Virus record (IMG/VR): IMGVR_UViG_3300014720_000030
Span: 1 to 64,000 of that record
Direction: 5' to 3' (one strand)
Source of the DNA: a virus
DNA length: 64,000 bases
Program-made: the position numbers and the translations under genes
Shown here: in pieces, positions 59,295 to 64,000 of the stretch
How positions within the stretch are numbered: the stretch's first letter is position 1
Layout: the number at the start of each line of letters is the position of its first letter
The notes under the pieces: model-generated
What the model saw: the letters and a program-made list of their open reading frames with translations, nothing else
The model's database searches: none
What the model was told of the DNA's origin: nothing

Positions 59295-60305
59295 TTCCAT
59301 TCGGTATTTTGAACTTACTAAATCATCTAATTTTTTACGGGCAGAGCTTAACTGAGTTTGTGATATAAATCCTCCAGTTAATTCACCGCATTGTATAGAA
59401 ACAAATTGTAAATGATCTAATATTTTTCCTAATACATCTAACAATACATCTCCATGAACCAATGGTTGACTTGCCTTTTCTCCACCAATATGTATTTCTC
59501 CTGGCGTATTTAATATGATACCCATTTCAGAATCAATAACGGCAACATCGCGTTTAGCTCGAAGTATGATTCGATCTGCAATGCCTACAAATTGCGAACC
59601 TGCAAATGAATTATGTACTGTCAAATCTCGAGATAATTTTAATGTACTTAAGTTTTGTGTGCTAGTTAAATACAATGATGATGCATCTCGTTCTGCGTCT
59701 TCTACAACAAATTCTTTTTTCGATAAGTTTTCACTCCCATTAGATAAAACAATAATTGGATCGCCTGAGTTATTGCTTGACCATGGCGCTTGTTTATGAT
59801 AATGTCCGGCAGGCGATGATGCAATGCTACTACCCAATCGAATACTATTACTCCAACGACCTTCTAGCAACGTATCACCCTCATATGGTTGTAATGGAGA
59901 TATTACACGTTGTTCAAACGTCTTCCCGGGTTTAATATTTTGAATTTCTTGTTGAGAACTGTTTGATGATATTCCTGGCAACATGTTTTCATTGATAGAT
60001 GAATGAACCGATAATGTAGTTAGATAATACCAAGTTTCTCGCCATTGTGTATTAGTAGTTAATTCATTGAATGTTTTATATATTAATACAAATTCGCCAA
60101 TTAATGGAATTTGTTTGTTAGTAATATTAGCTGGTTTTGCTGTTATTATGCGGGAATTAAAATAATCGCCGCACGTTCTAATTTTAATAGCAAACAATGA
60201 GTTTGTATTTCCTACGGATGTTGTATCCGGAGCTTTGTAGTTATAAGTATATTCATAATCAATTACTTCACCTACATCCCATTCTAATTTACGTTCTTCA
60301 GACAT
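59268..60305 (-). CDS. Baseplate central spike, gp5-like without lysozyme domain
   Basis: A 345-aa protein. The N-terminal ~120 residues include 'QIPLIGEFVLIYKTF' (about 65-80), the OB-fold pattern of gp5/VgrG/gpV spikes. 'GDTLLEGRWSNSIRLGS' (about 143-160) is the junction typical for these proteins. The 'IILRAKRDVAVIDSEMGIILNTPGEIHIGG' segment (about 246-275, in outline) is the triple beta-helix start. The T4 gp5 lysozyme domain is absent. No gp5.4-type PAAR tip is seen nearby. It ends with TAG, and a 27-bp duplication at the end repeats part of the coding sequence beyond the stop. Confidence 0.85.
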   Translation of the reverse strand: MSEERKLEWDVGEVIDYEYTYNYKAPDTTSVGNTNSLFAIKIRTCGDYFNSRIITAKPANITNKQIPLIGEFVLIYKTFNELTTNTQWRETWYYLTTLSVHSSINENMLPGISSNSSQQEIQNIKPGKTFEQRVISPLQPYEGDTLLEGRWSNSIRLGSSIASSPAGHYHKQAPWSSNNSGDPIIVLSNGSENLSKKEFVVEDAERDASSLYLTSTQNLSTLKLSRDLTVHNSFAGSQFVGIADRIILRAKRDVAVIDSEMGIILNTPGEIHIGGEKASQPLVHGDVLLDVLGKILDHLQFVSIQCGELTGGFISQTQLSSARKKLDDLVSSKYRMEFNPRKITV

Positions 60306-60736
60306 TATATGGTACCACCTTGAATTTTATTTTTTGTTGCATCAATAGTTTGTTTTAACGCAGCAGTTTCTTGTTCAATGTTATCCAATTCATCAGATAA
60401 TTCGGATGATAACGTTTGTTCAGCAACGCGTAATAATTGTTGTTTTTCTTCGTCACTAAGTAAACCATCAGCACCAGATATCGTTTGTTTGGTTGAAATA
60501 TATCGTTGAACTATTGCAGTTAATTTTACAAGATGATCATCATTTTTAACTGCAACATCTAGATATTCTTTAATTAAAGGAACAATAATAGTAGCATCAG
60601 ATGCATTTTTTATTAGCGGCTGAAGTTGTGCAATAAGCTGATTAATTTGACGATCTTTTTTTTTAGAATTGTGATATACGTCGGACATTAAATCAGCAAA
60701 AGTAGTTCCTTTAAATAGTTCATCATTCTTGTCCAT
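60305..60736 (-). CDS. Helical hypothetical protein before the spike (143 aa)
   Basis: Entirely charged/helical ('DKNDELFKGTTFADLMSDVYHNS', 'SSELSDELDNIEQETAALKQTID', in outline) with no recognised family. The stop overlaps the spike start by one base. It starts from a promoter variant that lies inside a small hairpin whose arm covers the AAGG ribosome-binding site. It could be an assembly factor or a UvsY-like helical protein by size, but I see no motif to support the latter. Confidence 0.75.
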   Translation of the reverse strand: MDKNDELFKGTTFADLMSDVYHNSKKKDRQINQLIAQLQPLIKNASDATIIVPLIKEYLDVAVKNDDHLVKLTAIVQRYISTKQTISGADGLLSDEEKQQLLRVAEQTLSSELSDELDNIEQETAALKQTIDATKNKIQGGTI

Positions 60737-60740
60737 ACGT

Positions 60741-60769
60741 AAAACCTTTTAAAATAAATATTAAAAAGG
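60741..60769 (-). promoter_or_regulatory. Promoter variant inside a hairpin that covers the ribosome-binding site
   Basis: On the coding strand CCTTTT (60764-60769) pairs with AAAAGG (60745-60750), followed by TTTT. The loop carries AATATTTATT (60753-60761 on the plus strand). AAAAGG is also the Shine-Dalgarno sequence for the ATG at 60736. Confidence 0.55.
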
Positions 60770-61459
60770 CAATTTTATAAAATCTGTTTGTTCATATTCT
60801 TTAAATTTTTCATCATATATTTGTTTAAGCGTTTTAACTACCCGCGTAATATTAGTTGTTTCTAAACCGGTTCGTTCTCGTATGTAGATGTACAATGCTT
60901 TTTTATTGAAATTTTCAATATTTTCTCGTGTTTCAAATATATGTAATACTGAATCTGCCACATGAATATCTGCAGAAGTTGAAAAAATATAATTTAAATT
61001 ATCATAACAATATGTAACATATGCATCCATAAATTCTTGCAGAGTCTCTAGCATATCTGCATTAGAAATTTCTATAATTACGTTGCGTTGTTCATCAACA
61101 TCGAGTTCAAGTGCATCGGATTTTAATTTTGTATAAGCTTTTTGATTTTCTGCAATCAAATAATTAAATGACGTGCGCGTATAATATGAATATGCTTTGC
61201 CCGCTGCTGGATTAAATTTGTCTAATCGGGCAGTTAAATATGTAACCAAATCGGTTTGCAAATCTTGAAATGAAGAATCAATATAATCAGGTTTGACTTT
61301 ATTGATAATATTTTCGGTAAGTTTCATGAATGCAGGATATATAAATCTGCGATATATTTTTTCACGAACAGCACCATCTGGACTTTTATTATATCCTGCA
61401 ATTGCTAGGTCTGTTATTTTAGTAAAATATGTTTTACTTGTTTTCTTGGCTCTCGGCAT
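60761..61459 (-). CDS. Late-transcription sigma factor, gp55-like
   Basis: Start placed at 61459 (MPRAKKTSKTYFTK), where AAGGA lies 8 nt upstream; the longer ORF to 61483 lacks this. The 232-aa protein (T4 gp55 is 185 aa) has the region-2-like plan of phage late sigma factors: 'IYRRFIYPAFMKLTENIIN' (about 36-54), 'DLQTDLVTYLTARLDKFNP' (about 66-84) and 'GKAYSYYTRTSFNYLIAENQ' (about 87-106), the -10-recognition helix. It would direct host RNA polymerase to the ATATTTATA elements found before late genes. It overlaps the upstream membrane-protein gene by 26 nt. I see no gp33 co-activator or sliding clamp in this window. Confidence 0.88.
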   Translation of the reverse strand: MPRAKKTSKTYFTKITDLAIAGYNKSPDGAVREKIYRRFIYPAFMKLTENIINKVKPDYIDSSFQDLQTDLVTYLTARLDKFNPAAGKAYSYYTRTSFNYLIAENQKAYTKLKSDALELDVDEQRNVIIEISNADMLETLQEFMDAYVTYCYDNLNYIFSTSADIHVADSVLHIFETRENIENFNKKALYIYIRERTGLETTNITRVVKTLKQIYDEKFKEYEQTDFIKLPF

Positions 61460-61751
61460 TGAATTCGTCCTTAAGTGTTTCAACTATTTCTTTTAACATA
61501 TCAAATGTAGTTCCCACTTCATCTTCTGCAGCAAATGCTCCACGCAAATCAACACGTTTCATGTTTTCATATGCATTAACAACTTTTGTGTACATGAATT
61601 GATTGGTTACTTCTAATGATTCAATATACTTGGTTACATCATCATCTTGTTCCTGTATATCTGCAACTGCTCCGGCTAGATACCATACCCGATATGCTAA
61701 ATATGCTGCTACCCCTAGTAGCATTATGTTTGTTATGATTAAAAATAACAT
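61434..61751 (-). CDS. Small membrane protein (105 aa)
   Basis: An N-terminal transmembrane segment ('LFLIITNIMLLGVAAYLAY', residues ~2-21) precedes a charged, helical cytoplasmic or periplasmic part. The position immediately upstream of, and overlapping, the sigma gene is what I have seen for a similar small membrane protein in other marine T4-like phages. No function is known to me. It overlaps the HD-domain gene end by 1-2 nt spacing (stop 61753), so the group 62529-60761 is probably one transcript. Confidence 0.78.
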   Translation of the reverse strand: MLFLIITNIMLLGVAAYLAYRVWYLAGAVADIQEQDDDVTKYIESLEVTNQFMYTKVVNAYENMKRVDLRGAFAAEDEVGTTFDMLKEIVETLKDEFNAESQENK

Positions 61752-61752
61752 G

Positions 61753-62529
61753 TTATTCCTCGTTAAATGCTTTGAATATATCCGTTAATGACTGTTCAAC
61801 ATCCGGATTATTCTCAGCTAGATTTTTTAAGCCCATTGATTTTTGAACACGACTTTTTTCTGCAACTGGTTTAGGAGATTCTTTGTCTTTATTTCTCCAA
61901 CGTTCAAATTCAATTTGTGCTGCCATATGATCTGCATGATGCAAAATGATAGGAAGATTTGTTTTCAATTTGGCTTGTGCTGAGCGAGCAACAAAATATG
62001 GTTTATTTGCCTCATCATACATTCCATCGTGAATCTTAATTGCTTGATATTCCGTCCAAGACATTTTAACATCATATTCTTGTAGCAACCAAATTGAAAG
62101 ATCCGGCACCATGGTAAACGGAATGTTTTCATTGTGACGATACATTTTGTTTTGATTTTTTCGATGCCAATCTGAAGTTTCTATTTGATATACTTCATTA
62201 CCTTCGCCCGGAAATCCTACTTTGCCCAAATCATGATGCATTGCAGCAAAGCGAAGTTCTTCAATAGTATAACCAGACATATCCGCACCCATCTCACGCC
62301 AAGATTCATAAAGTTTCTCAGCACAAGCAATAACTCGAAGTACATGATCTACATATCCTCCGGCAAATGCATTATGAAAATGCGCTATTGATGATGCTGG
62401 CATCATTGCCATGCGATCTTCAAATTCATCATACATTTTATTTAATTGATCTTTACGGGTAGGAAAATAAGTATTCACTAATTCGCGATACCGTTCCCAG
62501 TTTGATTTGATTTTTTCTGCTTGTAACAT
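61753..62529 (-). CDS. HD-domain phosphohydrolase
   Basis: A 258-aa protein with the HD superfamily metal-binding set: a leading His in 'HFHNAFAGGYVDHVLRV' (about 48-66), 'AAMHHDLGKVG' (H-D at about 98-99), 'IKIHDGMY' (His near 166) and 'LHHADHMAA' (Asp near 199). Such enzymes hydrolyse nucleotides or cyclic-nucleotide signals. In phages they may adjust dNTP pools or counter signalling defences, but the substrate cannot be told from the sequence. The C-terminal ~40 residues are a charged tail. No Shine-Dalgarno sequence is obvious. Confidence 0.87.
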   Translation of the reverse strand: MLQAEKIKSNWERYRELVNTYFPTRKDQLNKMYDEFEDRMAMMPASSIAHFHNAFAGGYVDHVLRVIACAEKLYESWREMGADMSGYTIEELRFAAMHHDLGKVGFPGEGNEVYQIETSDWHRKNQNKMYRHNENIPFTMVPDLSIWLLQEYDVKMSWTEYQAIKIHDGMYDEANKPYFVARSAQAKLKTNLPIILHHADHMAAQIEFERWRNKDKESPKPVAEKSRVQKSMGLKNLAENNPDVEQSLTDIFKAFNEE

Positions 62530-62545
62530 AACTTATTATATTGAT

Positions 62546-62713
62546 TTATTTTCGTATTTCCAATTGTTGTCCATTGACAAGTTTTGATACACACTTATAA
62601 CATGTAATTGCTGTTGCATTTACATCGACTCGTTCGCAAATATCATCGCAATATTTGCATTGTAACTTTTTAAATCCTCTTGAAGTAGGACTACTTTTTG
62701 TATTTTTTTTCAC
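62546..62713 (-). CDS. Zinc-ribbon miniprotein (55 aa, GTG start)
   Basis: A short ORF overlapping the end of the membrane-protein gene. It has two Cys knuckles, 'LQCKYCDD' and 'ITCYKCVSKLV', spaced ~18 residues, the C-x2-C ... C-x2-C layout of small zinc ribbons. N-terminal 'KSSPTSRGFKKL' is basic. GTG at 62713 is the only plausible start that leaves the basic lead-in; there is no strong Shine-Dalgarno sequence. Related 'RGF...CKYC ... TC..C...LV.GQQLE' miniproteins are common in marine phages. A role in nucleic-acid or protein contact is likely but unassigned. Confidence 0.78.
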   Translation of the reverse strand: MKKNTKSSPTSRGFKKLQCKYCDDICERVDVNATAITCYKCVSKLVNGQQLEIRK

Positions 62714-63698
62714 GTTCAATTTTAAATTTATTTCGGTATGACAATATTTCTGGATTAGGACTCGTTATTTTGGTATTGCTACTTTTGAGTGGCAATACAA
62801 TTTCATTGTCAGAAGCTTGAGTTGGGGCTTTAACCCTCTCGGCTTGACTCTCCTCAGTTGCTTCCGACTGCTCCGCCTGCAGAGATGATTCATCTTGTAG
62901 TTGGATGATTTTTTTATTATGTAAAATTTTATTTGCTGAAATGAGCAATATGATTGCTAAAGGATCAAATACCATTATAAGCATTAAAATCAGCCAATTA
63001 ACTACGGTATCCATGCTCTTGTTAGTAATCTTTGCAATGTATTTTAATGGACCTACTTCTGCTGCAACGGTAGATGTTGTTTGCAAATTAGTAATTTTAA
63101 GATCCATTGCTGATACCGAATCGGTCATTGCTAATTCTCGTTGCATTAGTTGTTGATTTCGTTGAACGGCTACATCCAGTTGTTTTTCATAAGCCTTTCT
63201 GTTACCAGCATCTGTTTTTATAATTTGATTGCCATTTCGATCTGTATATTGAATACGATTATTAGATAATGCAGTTGTTAGATTTTCTATGTTTGCATTA
63301 ACCGTTTGTTTTTCTTTGGTTATTTGATCCAATTGAATTTGAAATCGATCGCGCTTAGTTTTAACATTATCAATTATCAATTCAGAATTTTGTAAACGAT
63401 ATGATGTATCTTGATATGATGATGCTAAAAATCCATAGATGCCCAATGACGTAATTGCCATCAATATAACAACTGCTGTAGTTAAATAAATTTTCATTAA
63501 TCCGGAAATTGTATTCCAATAACGATGCAAGTATGATGCTGTTATAAGTTTTGAAATTTCTAAAGTCGATGCTAAAATAATTACGGCCGTTGCTTGTGAT
63601 GCAAATAATTTACTCAATCCGAATACGCTGTAATATGCAGCACTTGCAGCTAAACTAAATGCAGCTGCTAATACAATGTACGGAAATCGTTTTGCCAT
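62691..63698 (-). CDS. Four-pass membrane protein with central coiled coil (335 aa)
   Basis: Hydrophobic segments lie at about 7-32, 37-55, 68-90 and 231-256. A ~110-residue Gln/Asn/Lys-rich coiled coil (about 100-210) sits between the third and fourth. The C-terminal 75 residues are acidic then basic, probably disordered. The 'ASTLEISKLITASYLHRYW' segment near 43-61 is a pattern I recall from conserved phage membrane proteins of unknown role. It may remodel or sense the host inner membrane. It stops at TAG. The N-terminus overlaps the previous stop by 1 nt. Confidence 0.85.
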   Translation of the reverse strand: MAKRFPYIVLAAAFSLAASAAYYSVFGLSKLFASQATAVIILASTLEISKLITASYLHRYWNTISGLMKIYLTTAVVILMAITSLGIYGFLASSYQDTSYRLQNSELIIDNVKTKRDRFQIQLDQITKEKQTVNANIENLTTALSNNRIQYTDRNGNQIIKTDAGNRKAYEKQLDVAVQRNQQLMQRELAMTDSVSAMDLKITNLQTTSTVAAEVGPLKYIAKITNKSMDTVVNWLILMLIMVFDPLAIILLISANKILHNKKIIQLQDESSLQAEQSEATEESQAERVKAPTQASDNEIVLPLKSSNTKITSPNPEILSYRNKFKIEREKKYKK

Positions 63699-63880
63699 TA
63701 CCCTCGGTCAATATAGTATTTTGCTGATTCTAATTTTTTTAATGCACGAGCCAAATTGTCAAGTGCAGAAGCTTTGTCAGTTTTGCCTTCGGTTAATGCT
63801 TTGCCTACTGCACGGATAATGTCATGTGCATCAGCAATATCATCAGTAATTTTAACTTTGTAGCGATAATCTGCTTTCAT
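63698..63880 (-). CDS. Small helical protein (60 aa)
   Basis: Charged helix-rich miniprotein ('MKADYRYKVKITDDIADAHD', 'LDNLARALKKLESAKYYID' in outline). No family recognised. AAAGG precedes the ATG with ~6 nt spacing, and an exact late-promoter element lies 32 nt upstream. The stop overlaps the start of the membrane-protein gene, so the two are probably co-expressed. Confidence 0.78.
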   Translation of the reverse strand: MKADYRYKVKITDDIADAHDIIRAVGKALTEGKTDKASALDNLARALKKLESAKYYIDRG

Positions 63881-63912
63881 AATAACCTTTATAATAAATT
63901 AATAATATTATA

Positions 63913-63921
63913 TATAAATAT
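63913..63921 (-). promoter_or_regulatory. Late-promoter-like element (exact)
   Basis: Coding strand AAGATATTTATATATAAT, 2 nt after the stop of the right-edge gene and 32 nt before the ATG at 63880. Confidence 0.55.
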
Positions 63922-63922
63922 C

Positions 63923-64000
63923 TTATTCTAAAATTAATTGAGTGTTTTGACAACATTCTACATTCAACGCAATCAATGATTGTTCTTTAGCCTTAGCCTC
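63923..64000 (-). CDS. C-terminal fragment of an unidentified protein (runs off right edge)
   Basis: The last 25 codons of an ORF (ending ...QNTQLILE then TAA) enter from the right edge. It contains an adjacent Cys pair. The fragment is too short to identify; I call it coding because it is open to the edge and ends just before a late-promoter element. Confidence 0.5.
   Translation of the reverse strand, partial: EAKAKEQSLIALNVECCQNTQLILE

Noticed and set aside
59268-60305. Lysozyme domain in the spike protein
   Set aside because: T4 gp5 has one, but this 345-aa protein has only OB-fold, junction and beta-helix patterns; no catalytic Glu-Asp-Thr lysozyme motif was seen.
60305-60736. UvsY recombination mediator
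   Set aside because: Size and helical character fit, but no UvsY-specific residues are visible; left as hypothetical.
2294-63698. Genome-wide reassignment of TAG to an amino acid
   Set aside because: Apart from the polymerase, I found no long gene broken by an in-frame TAG, and TAG ends three genes (49964, 59268, 62691) at sensible positions close to a following start. Those three are followed by TAA within 5-20 codons, so local readthrough is not excluded, but general recoding would leave many interrupted late genes.
1-64000. Genes on the plus strand
   Set aside because: Many plus-strand ORFs are long enough to notice (for example 16339-17217), but all are antisense to well-supported minus-strand genes and have Cys/Ser/Leu-rich compositions typical of antisense shadows.

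Overview
This window is a 64 kb slice of a large, AT-rich, tailed-phage genome with a T4-type contractile-tail virion plan. Every gene I can support lies on the minus strand, so transcription runs from 64000 towards 1. The assignment rests on a near-complete set of T4-family morphogenesis genes: terminase, portal, prohead protease, scaffold, major capsid protein, neck proteins, sheath, tube, tape measure, hub, spike, gp25- and gp6-type wedge proteins, and a gp55-like late sigma factor. The host is not given. A Bacteroidota host is my best guess, from a phage-encoded ribosomal protein bS21 whose C-terminal half looks Bacteroidota-like and from a signal peptide ending in a Val-Ala-Gln style; this is inference.

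Layout in transcription order. 64000-60740: small proteins, a multi-pass membrane/coiled-coil protein, a zinc-ribbon miniprotein, an HD hydrolase, a membrane protein and the late sigma factor. 60740-46318: baseplate spike, wedge and distal structural proteins, including gp25, gp6 and an 1190-residue protein. 46315-43966: a minimal protein-kinase-like protein and a MORN-like protein, both with N-termini resembling capsid-targeting peptides. 43962-39220: T7-type endonuclease I, primase and a single-chain Mre11-Rad50 (gp47-gp46) fusion. 39193-32181: a large structural protein, a nucleotidyltransferase-ligase-like fusion, low-complexity and zinc-binding proteins, and two small membrane proteins. 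32179-22607: terminase, portal, head-assembly proteins, protease, bS21, scaffold and capsid. 22500-18549: PhoH and the neck/tail-completion proteins. 18549-15161: small fibre-like proteins. 15112-3637: sheath, tube, a chaperone-position gene pair, tape measure, tube cap, LysM-like protein and hub. 3613-1: a family-A DNA polymerase interrupted by one amber codon, a GIY-YIG homing endonuclease, a possible nuclease and two small genes.

Regulation. A 9-bp element (ATATTTATA on the coding strand; 16 exact copies and 7 one-base variants noted) sits in nearly every intergenic gap, usually 11-32 nt before a start codon and followed by a Shine-Dalgarno sequence. It is probably the late promoter read by the gp55-like sigma. 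Intrinsic terminators follow the capsid, sheath, tube and bS21 genes. At two sites the promoter element lies in the loop of an RNA hairpin whose downstream arm carries the next gene's ribosome-binding site, an arrangement reminiscent of T4 late-gene control.

Most unusual items: the amber-split polymerase, two candidate ribosomal frameshifts, the phage bS21, the kinase-like protein with a cargo-type N-terminus, the Mre11-Rad50 fusion, the nucleotidyltransferase-ligase fusion, and the promoter-in-hairpin architecture. No tRNA genes, CRISPR arrays, integrase or insertion sequences were seen.
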